DNA of 43,562 nucleotides from Pseudomonadota bacterium (GCA_018896355.1 JAHIMW010000088.1:1-43562); one strand, 5' to 3'. Positions 9,280 to 18,160 are shown, counted from the stretch's first letter. Numbers and translations: made by a program. The notes: generated by a model not told the origin, from the letters alone.

Positions 9280-10956
9280 TTAAACCTTCATGTCTCCCCA
9301 GACCGATTCCCGGATCGGCACGTGGAGGGCGATCTCGAACGCCCGCGCGAGCCGCTCCCGCGCCTCGCTGAAGGCGATGACGCCGTCGTGAAACAGAAGC
9401 GACCCGGTGTAGAAGGGGTGGCCTTCCTCATCGTAACGGTTCCGCATCTGCTGCCGGAATGCGGCCATCTCCGCCTCGTCAACTACCCCGCCCTTGTCCG
9501 TAATGTTCTTCCGCCTTAACGTCTCCAGGATGAACCCGGCTGTCTCGCCGGACATGACCGTCGTCCGGCCGCGCATGTTCGTGAAAGCGAACCGGGGTTT
9601 GAACGCCCGGCCGCACATCCCGTAATTGGCCGCGCCGTGGTCGGGACCGATCACGTAGGTCACCTTGGGCGCCTCGATGCAGGTGCAGGCGCGGACCATG
9701 TCGGCGCCGTACTTGCCGATCCCGCCCCACTCCTCCGCCTTGCCGACCATATACCCGGGGGAGGCCTGGAGGAACAGCACCGGAATCCGGGAATTTCCGC
9801 AGCGGATCATCCATTCGGTCGCCTTCCGCGCCGCCTCGACATAGATCACCCCGCCGGCATTCGAGGCGATCACCCCGACGGGGATCCCCTTGAGCCACAT
9901 TTTCCCGCAGACGATCGATTCCCCCCGCGCGAGGCCGTACTTCGCCTTGTATTCGTGGAAATAGCTGTCGTCGGCGAGACACTTGATCGTGTCGCGGATG
10001 CTGATGTGCTGGTAGGTGTTGATCGGGGTGGAGGCCATCATCTCCCGGAAGTCGTATCGCGGTTCCCGCGACGCACGCCGCTCGATGCAGATCTTCTGCG
10101 CCGGTTCGAATTCCATCATCGCCCGAAGCTTCTCGATCCCCTCCTGCTGGGTATGGACCAAGTGATCGCAACCTCCGGAGTGCTGCGTATGGACATAGGC
10201 GCCACCCAGGTCTTCCATCGCAACGGTCTCGCCGATTGCGGCTTTCACCATCGGCGGACCGGCCAGAAAGGCGTAGGCCATCTTCTCGATCATGATCGAT
10301 TCGGAAGCGAGGTAGACAATGTAGGCGCCGCCGGCGGTGTTTCCGCCGGTGGAGAGGGTGTACTGTTTGATCCCTTTGGCCGACATCCGGCACATGTTGT
10401 AGAACATCGATCCGAAATGGCCGTCGTCCGCGAAGCTGCCGACCTGCAGCGGGAGGTTGACGCCGCCGGAATCGGCGATGTAGATGCAGGGGAGGCCGCA
10501 CTGCTCGGCGATTGCCTGGGCCCGCATGTGCCTCTTCAAGGTGATCGGAAAGTAGCTCCCCGCCGCAACCCGGTTTTCATTGGCAAAGATCATGCAGTCC
10601 TTCCCGTGGACGATACCGACGCCGGTCACGACGCCGCCGCCGGGAATATGCCCCCGCTTTTCCTCCTCATAGGCCGGTCCGCCGTGGAGCCTTTTCTTGC
10701 CGATGTCGTACCCGGCGTCGAGCCCAAGTTCGAAAAAATCGGTTCCGGGATCGATCAGCATCCGGATCAGTTCCCGCATCGGCTTCTTGCCCTGCTTCGC
10801 GAGACGCTCCGTCTGGACCGCGCCTCCGATCTCGTAGGCTTCCTGGCGGTGGCGAAGCAGCAGCGCGTCCTGCTCCTCCCAGTGCCTCAGATTCGCCTCA
10901 CGCTCCTGCGCCTGTCTTTCCGCCCGCGTCAGCCGCGGCTTCGTCTCCTCTGCCAT
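9280..10956 (-). CDS. Acyl-CoA carboxylase carboxyltransferase (methylcrotonoyl-CoA carboxylase beta-like)
   Basis: The 558-residue protein is a biotin-dependent carboxyltransferase with two crotonase-like halves. The N half shows CIYIADSGGVNLPLQ and the oxyanion motif TAGGAYIVYLASE, then FLAGPPMVKAAIGE and EDLGGAYVHT. The C half shows GVIASNAGGV, VLFLQASPGYMVG, GADMVRA and NYGMCGRAFKPRF. The layout is closest to the beta subunit of methylcrotonoyl-CoA carboxylase; propionyl-, geranyl- or glutaconyl-type enzymes are alternatives. No biotin carboxylase or biotin carrier gene is in the window, so the partner is elsewhere or the enzyme is unusual. I chose the ATG at 10956 because AGGAG lies 8 bases upstream; 24 extra upstream residues are read from repeat-like DNA. 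Confidence 0.87.
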   Translation of the reverse strand: MAEETKPRLTRAERQAQEREANLRHWEEQDALLLRHRQEAYEIGGAVQTERLAKQGKKPMRELIRMLIDPGTDFFELGLDAGYDIGKKRLHGGPAYEEEKRGHIPGGGVVTGVGIVHGKDCMIFANENRVAAGSYFPITLKRHMRAQAIAEQCGLPCIYIADSGGVNLPLQVGSFADDGHFGSMFYNMCRMSAKGIKQYTLSTGGNTAGGAYIVYLASESIMIEKMAYAFLAGPPMVKAAIGETVAMEDLGGAYVHTQHSGGCDHLVHTQQEGIEKLRAMMEFEPAQKICIERRASREPRYDFREMMASTPINTYQHISIRDTIKCLADDSYFHEYKAKYGLARGESIVCGKMWLKGIPVGVIASNAGGVIYVEAARKATEWMIRCGNSRIPVLFLQASPGYMVGKAEEWGGIGKYGADMVRACTCIEAPKVTYVIGPDHGAANYGMCGRAFKPRFAFTNMRGRTTVMSGETAGFILETLRRKNITDKGGVVDEAEMAAFRQQMRNRYDEEGHPFYTGSLLFHDGVIAFSEARERLARAFEIALHVPIRESVWGDMKV

Positions 10957-11092
10957 ATCCTCTACTCCTTGCCCGATCCCCGCCCTAACCTTCTCGCTGA
11001 AGGGGAGGACGCTTCTCGTGTGACTCAAATTCTGCTAACGAATTCGGGAAAACCTGTCGCTACCCTTTGATGCCGTTCGGGCCAAGATGGAA

Positions 11093-12895
11093 CTACTCCC
11101 GGTACATCGACTCGATCAACTCCCCGTAATGGGCGTTGATGAACTTCCGTTTGACCTTCATCGTCGGGGTCATCTCCCCGTCTTCCGTATAGAGTTTTTT
11201 GTCGAGGATCCGGAATTTGCGGATGTTCTCCACGCGGGCCATCTGGGCATTCACCTTGTTCACCTCCTCCTGGATCAGCCGGACGACCTCTTCCGTCCGC
11301 GTCAGGCTGGCGAATGTGGTGAATTGAATCTTCTGATCCTGCGCGTACTTCACGACATTCTCCTCGTCGATGACGATGATCGCGCTCACAAATTTTCGCT
11401 TGTCGCCGATGACAACCGCGTCGTTGATGTAGGGAGAAAATTTCAGGAGATTCTCGATATACTGCGGGGCGATGTTCTTCCCGCCGGCGGTGATGATCAG
11501 GTCCTTCTTCCGGTCGGTGATCTTGAGAAAGCCGTCCGCGTCGATCTCCCCCACGTCGCCCGTATGCATCCAGCCGTCGCGGAGCGCCTCCCTCGTCGTC
11601 TCCTCGTCCCGGTAATAACCCTTGAATATCGCCTTGTGGCGGACGAGGATCTCCCCATCCTCCGCAATCCGGACCTCCGTCTCGGGGAGGGCCTTCCCCA
11701 CGGTCCCCAGCTTGAAATTCCTCTCGTCGGACATGTGGGTGATTCCCGTTGTCTCCGTCATCCCGTATCCCTCCCGGATGGTGATACCGATGCTCTGGAA
11801 ATACTTCAGGATGTTATGGGAGATTGGCGCGGCGCCCGAAAATCCGATCTGAACCCGGTCGAAACCGAGACGCTCCTTGAGTTTTCGGAAAACCGCGAAG
11901 TAGGCGATCTCATTGGCGAGGCGCAGGGCGAACGACGGCGAACGCCCGGCGAGCTTCTCCTCGTTGTAGCGGGTGCCGATCCCGAGGGCCGTCCGGTAGG
12001 CGACCTGCTTGAACCAGGTCGCGTCCGCCATCTTCAGGACGATGCCTGAATAGTACTTCTCCCAGATCCGCGGTACCGCGTGGAACACGGTGGGGGATAC
12101 GTCGCGCATGTCCGTCATCACGGTATCGGTATTCTCGGTGAAATTCACGATGTGCCCGACGGTGAGGTGGATCATCAGATCGAAGATCTGCTCGTAGATA
12201 TGGTTCAACGGGAGAAAGGAGATGCTCTCGTCATCCCGGCCGGCGCGGATCAGCGAGGTCGTGTGACTGCCCATCCAGAGATATCCCTCGTGGGCGAGCA
12301 TCGCCCCCTTGGGGGGGCCGGTCGTGCCCGATGTGTAGATGATCCCGGCGATATCCCCGCCGCATCCCCCGGCCACAAGGCGCTCAAACAAAAGGGAATC
12401 CTCTTCGGCGGTCTTCCGTCCGAGAGCGAGGAGGTCGTCGAAGCTCATGACCATCGGGTCCTGGAAATCCCGGAGACCCTCCATGTCCCAGACGATCATC
12501 TTGCGGAGCGTCGGCGTGCTCCCCCGGAAGGCAAGCGCCTTGTCCAACTGCTCCTCGTCTTCGCAGATATAGACGACGGCGCCCGCATGGCCGACTACAT
12601 ATTCACACTCGGCAACGGGGTTCGTCGTGTAGATCCCGACAAACGTCGCCCCGGCGGACATGGCGCCCAGCGCCGAAAAAAGCCACTCCGGCTGATTTTC
12701 GCCGATGATCGCCACATGGTCCCCTTTGCGGACACCGAGCGCGTGCAGTCCAAGGGCCACATCCTTGACTTTTTCCAGGTATTCCGACCAGTGGATGTCG
12801 TGCCAGACCCCAAGCTCCTTTCTCCGCATCGCTACCCGTTCGGGCTCGATGCCAACCATCCGGACCAGGGCTTTCGGCAATGTATCAATATCCAT
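11093..12895 (-). CDS. Long-chain acyl-CoA synthetase (AMP-forming)
   Basis: The 600-residue protein is a FadD15-type AMP-forming ligase. It has the nucleotide motif YTSGTTGPPKGAM, the adenylate motif GYGMTETTG, the hinge motif TGDVGEIDADGFLKITDRKKDLI and the C-terminal PTMKVKRK with the catalytic Lys region. It activates a carboxylic acid to its CoA thioester with ATP at the inner face of the membrane. The chosen ATG (12893-12895) has AAGGGAG six bases upstream; two upstream ATGs are partly encoded by the repeat at 12906-13069. It lies directly downstream of the Liv-type transporter genes, which suggests it activates the acid that the transporter imports. Chain length and substrate cannot be told from sequence. 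Confidence 0.9.
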   Translation of the reverse strand: MDIDTLPKALVRMVGIEPERVAMRRKELGVWHDIHWSEYLEKVKDVALGLHALGVRKGDHVAIIGENQPEWLFSALGAMSAGATFVGIYTTNPVAECEYVVGHAGAVVYICEDEEQLDKALAFRGSTPTLRKMIVWDMEGLRDFQDPMVMSFDDLLALGRKTAEEDSLLFERLVAGGCGGDIAGIIYTSGTTGPPKGAMLAHEGYLWMGSHTTSLIRAGRDDESISFLPLNHIYEQIFDLMIHLTVGHIVNFTENTDTVMTDMRDVSPTVFHAVPRIWEKYYSGIVLKMADATWFKQVAYRTALGIGTRYNEEKLAGRSPSFALRLANEIAYFAVFRKLKERLGFDRVQIGFSGAAPISHNILKYFQSIGITIREGYGMTETTGITHMSDERNFKLGTVGKALPETEVRIAEDGEILVRHKAIFKGYYRDEETTREALRDGWMHTGDVGEIDADGFLKITDRKKDLIITAGGKNIAPQYIENLLKFSPYINDAVVIGDKRKFVSAIIVIDEENVVKYAQDQKIQFTTFASLTRTEEVVRLIQEEVNKVNAQMARVENIRKFRILDKKLYTEDGEMTPTMKVKRKFINAHYGELIESMYRE

Positions 12896-12905
12896 GATTT
12901 CTCCC

Positions 12906-13069
12906 TTGAGGTTCATGCAAAACTCTTCAAAATATATTCCCCCTCCCTTCACGGGAGGGGGTTAGGGGGTGGGTGAAATTGCATCCTGACTTCATGGCAA
13001 CCTCCCCCCACCCTAACCCTCCCCCGCCAGGGGGGAGGGAACTAATTGGTACTTTTGCAATTACCTCAA
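12906..13069. repeat. MITE-like palindromic element, copy downstream of livF
   Basis: The ends are imperfect inverted repeats: TTGAGGT..TGCAAAA on the left and TTTTGCAA..ACCTCAA on the right. Inside are two opposed GC-rich hairpins (CCCTCCC..GGGAGGGGG and CCTCCCCCGCC..GGGGGGAGG). It is about 90% identical by eye to 19444-19612 and in the same orientation. It fills the gap between livF and the acyl-CoA ligase gene and abuts the ligase ribosome site. No ORF is carried. Confidence 0.8.
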
Positions 13070-13076
13070 CAGCCGG

Positions 13077-13859
13077 CTAACGGAACCGGACTTTCCGTCT
13101 GTACCGCTGGTAACCCTTGACCGAGGTTTCTTTGGCGATGCCGAGATAAAATTCCTTGACATCCTCGTCCTCCCGAAGGATCTCGGGTTTTTCGGCGCGG
13201 ACAATCCGTCCGTTCTCCATCATAAAAGCGAAGTTCGCGTATTTCAGCGCCATGTTGACATTCTGCTCGACCAGCAGGATGGTCACGCCGTCCTTTTGAT
13301 TGATGTCCCGGATGATCGTAAAGATGTCCCGGGTGAGCAGCGGCGACAGCCCCAACGAAGGCTCATCCAGCATCAGAAGTTTCGGTCGGCTCATCAGCGC
13401 CCGGCCGATGGCGAGCATCTGCTGCTCACCGCCGCTGAGATGGCCCGCCTCTTGATCCTTCCTGGCTTTCAGAATCGGAAAGTGATCAAACACATGGTCG
13501 ATGTCATCCTTGATCGTTTTTCGGTCCCGGCGGGTATAAGCGCCCATCATGATATTTTCCAGAACGGAGAGCTCCGGGAAAACCTCGCGACCCTCCGGAA
13601 CATAGCTGATTCCCATGCGGACGATCTCGTCGGTGTTCTTCCGGTCGATCCGTTCGCCCATGAATTCGATCGTACCCTTTTCCGGTTGCTCCTCCTTCAG
13701 GTCATAGAGGAGGCGCATGATGGTCTTCAAGATCGTCGATTTCCCCGCCCCGTTGGACCCCAGGAGAGTCACAATATCGCCTTGCTTCACCTCGAAAGAG
13801 ATACCGTGCAGCGCCCGGATCAGATCATACCAGGTTTCGATATTGTTCACTTTCAGCAT
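13077..13859 (-). CDS. livF: Liv-type ABC transporter ATPase (LivF family)
   Basis: The 260-residue ATPase has Walker A GSNGAGKST, the family motif GISYVPEGREVFPELSV, the ABC signature LSGGEQQ and Walker B KLLMLDEPSLGLSP. It is the second ATPase of a branched-chain amino acid/HAAT-type importer and works with LivG on the cytosolic side of the LivHM channel. It is slightly longer than the usual LivF (about 235 residues) through a basic tail (KGYQRYRRKVRFR). It overlaps the livG stop by one base (TGATG), so the two are coupled. It is the last transporter gene before the repeat at 12906-13069 and the acyl-CoA ligase. HAAT systems also carry aromatic and other organic acids, so the substrate is open. 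Confidence 0.93.
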   Translation of the reverse strand: MLKVNNIETWYDLIRALHGISFEVKQGDIVTLLGSNGAGKSTILKTIMRLLYDLKEEQPEKGTIEFMGERIDRKNTDEIVRMGISYVPEGREVFPELSVLENIMMGAYTRRDRKTIKDDIDHVFDHFPILKARKDQEAGHLSGGEQQMLAIGRALMSRPKLLMLDEPSLGLSPLLTRDIFTIIRDINQKDGVTILLVEQNVNMALKYANFAFMMENGRIVRAEKPEILREDEDVKEFYLGIAKETSVKGYQRYRRKVRFR

Positions 13860-14632
13860 CAGTGCTCCTCCCCCAGATAGGCCTTGATGACCTCCGGGTG
13901 GCTCTGGACTTCCGCCGCTACCCCTTCGACGATCTTCTCGCCCTGGTTCATCGCAAATATGCGGTCGGAAATGCCCATGATCATGTTCATATCGTGCTCG
14001 ATCAGCAGAATCGTCACCTGATAGTCGGCCTGTATATCCTTGATCCAGATATTCAGGTCGCCCTTCTCCTCGGTATTCATGCCGGCGGAGGGTTCATCCA
14101 ACAGCAGTATCTTGGGTTCCAGCGCGAGGGCGCGGCCGAGTTCAACCAGCTTTCGTTTGCCGTAGGGGAGGCTCGCCACATAATGATTTCTGACCGATTG
14201 GAGGTCGAGAAAATCGATGATTCTTTCAACGATTTCCCGGTTTGCAATCTCCTCCTTTGCGGCTGCCGATCCCCGTCCCCACAAGAAAGCCCCGGCAAAC
14301 ACACCCGTTTTCATGTGGATATGCCGCCCCAACAGCAGGTTGTCCATCACGGTGGCATTCGAAAACAACTCGATGTTCTGAAACGTGCGGGCCACCCCTT
14401 TCCGGGCGACGTGATCCGGCGTGAGCCCCACAATATTTTCCCCATCGCAGATGATCCGGCCGCTGTCCGGCTTATAGATACCGCTGATCATGTTGAAGAT
14501 GGTTGTCTTGCCGGAGCCGTTGGGCCCGATGATGGAGAAGATCGAATTCTTTTCAACGCTGAAACTGACGCTGTTGACCGCCTTCAGGCCGCCGAAGCAG
14601 ATGCTCAGATTTTCAACTGTAAAGTGATCCAT
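13859..14632 (-). CDS. livG: Liv-type ABC transporter ATPase (LivG family)
   Basis: The 257-residue ATPase shows Walker A GPNGSGKTT, the LivG motif GVARTFQNIELF, an ABC-signature region in the typical LivG form (LPYGKRKLVELGRAL) and Walker B LLLDEPSAGMN. It pairs with LivF to power the importer. I chose the ATG at 14632 (MDHFTVENLS) because it gives the normal N-terminus. A GGAGGAG lies 14 bases upstream, which is rather far, and an in-frame TTG further upstream (14689) is possible but adds 19 residues unlike the family. A strong hairpin (14691-14735) separates it from the upstream binding-protein gene. Confidence 0.92.
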   Translation of the reverse strand: MDHFTVENLSICFGGLKAVNSVSFSVEKNSIFSIIGPNGSGKTTIFNMISGIYKPDSGRIICDGENIVGLTPDHVARKGVARTFQNIELFSNATVMDNLLLGRHIHMKTGVFAGAFLWGRGSAAAKEEIANREIVERIIDFLDLQSVRNHYVASLPYGKRKLVELGRALALEPKILLLDEPSAGMNTEEKGDLNIWIKDIQADYQVTILLIEHDMNMIMGISDRIFAMNQGEKIVEGVAAEVQSHPEVIKAYLGEEH

Positions 14633-14690
14633 GGCCGGATGTCCCACTCCTCCCTCATTGTTGCGACCGGAAAAATCATAGAGAGACAAT

Positions 14691-14735
14691 CCGGGGGCGG
14701 CCCTTCAAGCCGGGCGGCAAAAGGGCCGCCCCCGG
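14691..14735 (-). promoter_or_regulatory. Intercistronic hairpin between binding-protein gene and livG
   Basis: CCGGGGGCGGCCCTT (14691-14705) pairs perfectly with AAGGGCCGCCCCCGG (14721-14735), a 15-base GC-rich stem with a 15-base loop. It starts six bases after the stop codon of the binding-protein gene. No T-run follows on the transcribed strand, so it fits an mRNA-stabilising or partial attenuation hairpin that would raise binding-protein output over LivG and LivF, as known in other ABC importer operons. Confidence 0.75.
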
Positions 14736-14740
14736 AACGG

Positions 14741-15937
14741 TTATTTCTTCCAGGTGGCCATATCGTTGGTTGTCCAGTCCTGTAGCATGATGTAGCTTGC
14801 ATTGGGACCGCATTTATGGATCATCACCGAGTCCGTCCCCTGATGCTGCTTTTCCGTCCAGTTGACCTTGGGACCAAGCGTCTGATGGTCCTTGGTGGAG
14901 TTGAGCGCCTTCAGGAGGGCCTCAGTGCTGAGGTTTCGTCCCACTTTCTTGAGGGCCTCGACGATCGGGTCGGCGAAGACGATGCCGGCGTAATAGAAGA
15001 CGCCCCACCGCTCTTCCGGCGCCAGCCTCTTGGCCGCTTCGCGATACTTGATCATCAGGGGACTCTTGGAGTCCGGGGTCTCTGCCAAAGCACCCGTGAT
15101 CACCCCTTCCCACAGCCCGCCGGTGATCTTGAACATCAGGGGATAATCGGAAAGGGTGTTCGACGCAACCCAGTGCGGTTTGAAGCCCACGTTGGCGGCG
15201 GTCTTCATTGTGATCACGGCCGCGGTCGGCATGACGTACAGGATCACCGTTTCCGCCCCGGCGGTCTTGAGCCTCAGGACCTGAGAGGCCATGTCCTTTT
15301 CCGTCGGTTCCACCGGGATTTCGGCCACCAGGTCCATTTTGTACGTGGCGAGGCGTTCCTTCACCCCCTCCAGGCCGTCCTTTCCGTAGGCGTCGTTCTG
15401 GTAGAGGATCCCGATCTTCTTCATCTTGAGTTTTTCCACGATGTACTTGGCCAGGATGCTGCCCTCGTCCTTGTAGAGGGGATAAGAGGCAAAAAGATAA
15501 GGATTCAGAGGAAAGGCGAAGTCTTTATCGGCGGCAGCCGGACCGATCCAGGCGATTTTCTTGGCCGCCAGATAATCCCTCACCGCCATGCCGGTGGCGC
15601 TGCCCACACCGCCGACAAAGGCAAAGACCCCCTGACGCTCCACCAGTTCTTTCACCACGGCCACGGTCTGGGCGGGGTTGTACATGTCATCCCGGATGAA
15701 ATATTTGATTTTCCGGCCGTGGATGCCGCCCTCTTCGTTGACGATATCGAACAGCAGCTTGCTGCCGCGGGCCACCGACCCCCAGGGCGCCGCGGGACCG
15801 GTCTGGGGTCCCCACTGGCCTATGCGGATTTCGTTGTCGTCAAAACCCGCAGGCATCGCCGCCTGCGCCGCAGGGGCGAGGCATAAAACAGCCCATACCG
15901 CAATCCATAAAACAACCATCCTCTTTTGGAACATCAT
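14741..15937 (-). CDS. Liv-type periplasmic substrate-binding protein, copy 1
   Basis: This 398-residue protein has a Sec signal peptide (KRMVVLWIAVWAVLCLAPAAQA, cut after AQA or nearby) and a type I periplasmic binding fold of the Leu/Ile/Val-binding type (IRIGQWGPQTGP, then LLFDIVNEEGGIHGRKI). It would capture the ligand and deliver it to LivHM. It is a paralogue of 18209-19405; by eye the first 67 mature residues are identical while the rest differ at many places. The ATG has GGAGG 5 bases upstream. The ligand is unknown; binding proteins of this family also take aromatic and fatty acids. The neighbouring acyl-CoA ligase hints at an organic acid. Confidence 0.9.
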   Translation of the reverse strand: MMFQKRMVVLWIAVWAVLCLAPAAQAAMPAGFDDNEIRIGQWGPQTGPAAPWGSVARGSKLLFDIVNEEGGIHGRKIKYFIRDDMYNPAQTVAVVKELVERQGVFAFVGGVGSATGMAVRDYLAAKKIAWIGPAAADKDFAFPLNPYLFASYPLYKDEGSILAKYIVEKLKMKKIGILYQNDAYGKDGLEGVKERLATYKMDLVAEIPVEPTEKDMASQVLRLKTAGAETVILYVMPTAAVITMKTAANVGFKPHWVASNTLSDYPLMFKITGGLWEGVITGALAETPDSKSPLMIKYREAAKRLAPEERWGVFYYAGIVFADPIVEALKKVGRNLSTEALLKALNSTKDHQTLGPKVNWTEKQHQGTDSVMIHKCGPNASYIMLQDWTTNDMATWKK

Positions 15938-16021
15938 GGCATCCTCCTTTTGATGAACATCCGGTTTCTTGGGAAAAACAGTATCGAAATTGTTGTCGCT
16001 TCTTTATCGGCACGACGCCTA

Positions 16022-16897
16022 TTAAACCTTTTTCACATAGTGCTTTGTAAAAAGTCCGCTCGGCCGCAGGCAGAGGACCAGAATGATCACGATAAATGCG
16101 ATAATCGGTTTCCAATGGGGCCAAAAGTATCCGAAGAAGTTCTCGATCAATCCCATCAGAGCGCCGCCGATGATCACCCCCGGGATGCTCATCAGCCCGC
16201 CCAGGACGGCTGCCGCAAAGGCGCGCAGAAAAGGTTCCATCATGAAGGCCGGATCCAGCGTCGCCCGGGACGCAAAAAACATCCCCGCGACGGCGCCGAT
16301 CAGCGAGCTGAATCCCCAGGCAAAGGAAAATATCCGCTCGGTCCGGATTCCCATGATCTTGGCGGCATGTTTGTTTTGCTGCGTCGCCCGCATGGCCACA
16401 CCCAGCCTGGTAAATTTGAAGAAGATATAAAGAAACAGCATGATACAGGCGGTCACGGCGAACACCGCGATGGCCCAGTTTGTGATGATCATCCCCTTGA
16501 CCGGCTCATACGTAACCGAGGGATTCAGCGGCAACGAAAAAAATTTCTGCTCCGCCCCCCACTTCCAACTGGCGAGGCCCATCAAAAACATCTCCGCCCC
16601 CAGCGTAATGACGATCATCCCCAGGATGCTGGGGTGCTTGGCGGGACGCAGAAACAGAAATTCGATCAGGATCCCCAACAGGATCGAAAAGAGCATCGTG
16701 ATCACAAAGGCGAGCCAGAACGGATATTGATAAGCGGAAAGGATATGAAAAGCGACGAACGATGAGAACATGGCCATCTCGCCCTGGGCAAAATTGACCA
16801 CCTCGGAGGTCTTATAGATGATCACCACGGCCGTCGCAAAGAGACCGTAACAGGCGCCAATCGCCAGACCTTCCACCAAAAGCTGTCCTATCGGCAT
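16022..16897 (-). CDS. livH: Liv-type ABC transporter permease (LivH family)
   Basis: This 291-residue inner-membrane protein has about eight hydrophobic segments. It shows the LivH family motifs VVNFAQGEMAMF near the N-terminus, RATQQNKHAAKIMGI (the loop that contacts the ATPase) and a glycine-rich AAAVLGGLMSIPGVIIGGALMG. It forms the channel with LivM. The ATG at 16897 has AGGTGA six bases upstream; an in-frame TTG two codons earlier is less likely. It is separated from livM by a MITE-like repeat (16917-17037), unusual inside a transporter operon, and from the next gene by 84 bases. Confidence 0.93.
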   Translation of the reverse strand: MPIGQLLVEGLAIGACYGLFATAVVIIYKTSEVVNFAQGEMAMFSSFVAFHILSAYQYPFWLAFVITMLFSILLGILIEFLFLRPAKHPSILGMIVITLGAEMFLMGLASWKWGAEQKFFSLPLNPSVTYEPVKGMIITNWAIAVFAVTACIMLFLYIFFKFTRLGVAMRATQQNKHAAKIMGIRTERIFSFAWGFSSLIGAVAGMFFASRATLDPAFMMEPFLRAFAAAVLGGLMSIPGVIIGGALMGLIENFFGYFWPHWKPIIAFIVIILVLCLRPSGLFTKHYVKKV

Positions 16898-16916
16898 CGT
16901 CAATCACCTTTCTTGA

Positions 16917-17037
16917 CGGCTTCGTAAAAAAGCCGGATGCTGCGTTGCGCTTCATCCCTCGTCATTGCGGCGTACGACGCAGTACGCCTCATTCCTCAGG
17001 ATTCGCGCGCCTTGCCTGCGGCCTTTTTACGAAGCCG
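16917..17037. repeat. MITE-like element inside the liv operon
   Basis: The terminal inverted repeats are 18 bases with one mismatch: CGGCTTCGTAAAAAAGCC (16917-16934) against the complement of 17020-17037. The 121-base element has inner palindromic parts (for example CGTAC-N6-GTACG) and no ORF. Its ends resemble those of the element at 4015-4183 (CGTAAAAA), so the two may share a transposase. I see no clear target duplication. It lies between livM and livH. Confidence 0.8.
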
Positions 17038-17089
17038 CCCCATTTTCAAGACTTTTAAGACTTTTTTACGCGGTCGTCTTTCTTGCTTG

Positions 17090-18160
17090 TTAAAAAGGCC
17101 ATGTCATCCAGTACTTCTTCATGCGAATCCAGACGCCGAACATGCCGAGCGGCTCAAAAATGATAATCCCGATCATGATGAGCCCGATGGCCATGCTGCT
17201 GAAATTCTCGAGGCCGACCACAGTAAACCACTGTTTTGAAACGGCAACCATTAGCGCGCCGAAATAGGGAACTTCCGCAATGTTTTTCAGGAGATCGTAT
17301 TGAAGGTAGGTGATCAGCGCGGCGCCCATGATGCCCCCCGCGATGGTGCCCAACCCGCCAACCACGACCATCACCAGAAAGATGATCGAGAGAATCATGT
17401 TGAAGGTAAAGGGATCGAAGAACCCCAGGACGAATCCAAACAATCCCCCGGCGATGCCCGCATAAAAGGCGCTGACCGCAAAGGCCAGCGTCTTGTAAAT
17501 GGTGAGATTCACGCCGATCACCTCCGCGGCGATGTCGCTGTCCCGGATCGCCACAAACGAGCGCCCGACCCGGGTCTTCAGGATATTCCGTGCGCCGACC
17601 ACCATGATGATCGTCGTGATCAGGATCAGGTAGTACTTCTGGAAATCCGTGGTCAGGATCCAGCTGATTCCCAGTTGCTTGATCCCCAGATCGAGCGGCG
17701 GAACCTTAACCCCCATCCGGCCGCCGAACACATCCATCCCCCCGATGATATGCATGATGGTCAGCCCGAAGCCCAACGAGACGATCGCCAGGTAGGGGCC
17801 CTCCAGTCGCAACGCCGGCAGTCCGAGAATAAAGCCGAAAAAGGCCGCGATAAAGGCGGCGATCAGTATGGCGAGGACGAAAGGGAGCTGAAACGTGGTC
17901 ATCATCAGGACCGTCCCATAGGCGCCGATCGCGAAAAAACCGGCGTGGCCCAGGGATATCTGGCCGGTGGATCCGACAAGGATGTTCAAACCCACGGCCA
18001 ATATGATGTGGACCATTATAATATTGAAGAGATAGATGTAGTAATTGGGGGTGTAAAGGGGGATGGTAAAGAGGACAAGCAATAGCGCCGCCGACCAGAA
18101 AAGAACCACATTGCTTTTGAAGAGCTGAACGTCCTCATAGTAATCCCGCTTCATGTCCAT
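17090..18160 (-). CDS. livM: Liv-type ABC transporter permease (LivM family)
   Basis: The 356-residue membrane protein has about nine to ten hydrophobic segments and LivM motifs: GSTGQISLGHAGFFAIGAYG near residue 70, PALRLEGPYLAIVSLGFG, and the ATPase-contact loop RSFVAIRDSDIAAEVIGVN. It forms the importer channel with LivH. The ATG at 18160 has GAGGT six bases upstream. It follows the second binding-protein gene by 48 bases. The C-terminus, after the last membrane segments, ends in a short basic tail (RMKKYWMTWPF). No missing motifs were seen. Confidence 0.93.
   Translation of the reverse strand: MDMKRDYYEDVQLFKSNVVLFWSAALLLVLFTIPLYTPNYYIYLFNIIMVHIILAVGLNILVGSTGQISLGHAGFFAIGAYGTVLMMTTFQLPFVLAILIAAFIAAFFGFILGLPALRLEGPYLAIVSLGFGLTIMHIIGGMDVFGGRMGVKVPPLDLGIKQLGISWILTTDFQKYYLILITTIIMVVGARNILKTRVGRSFVAIRDSDIAAEVIGVNLTIYKTLAFAVSAFYAGIAGGLFGFVLGFFDPFTFNMILSIIFLVMVVVGGLGTIAGGIMGAALITYLQYDLLKNIAEVPYFGALMVAVSKQWFTVVGLENFSSMAIGLIMIGIIIFEPLGMFGVWIRMKKYWMTWPF

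Noticed and set aside
10957..11028. Longer N-terminus for the carboxyltransferase
   Set aside because: The 24 extra residues come from degenerate repeat-like DNA, and AGGAG lies just before the ATG at 10956.
9637..11070. Long plus-strand open frame opposite the carboxyltransferase
   Set aside because: The opposite strand has all family motifs of a carboxyltransferase; this frame is low in hydrophobic segments and has none.
12896..12952. Longer N-terminus for the acyl-CoA ligase
   Set aside because: The extra codons read into the MITE-like repeat, and a good ribosome site directly precedes the ATG at 12895.
12906..13069. GC-rich repeats considered as a CRISPR array
   Set aside because: There are only two inverted units and no regular repeat-spacer pattern; they are palindromic elements.
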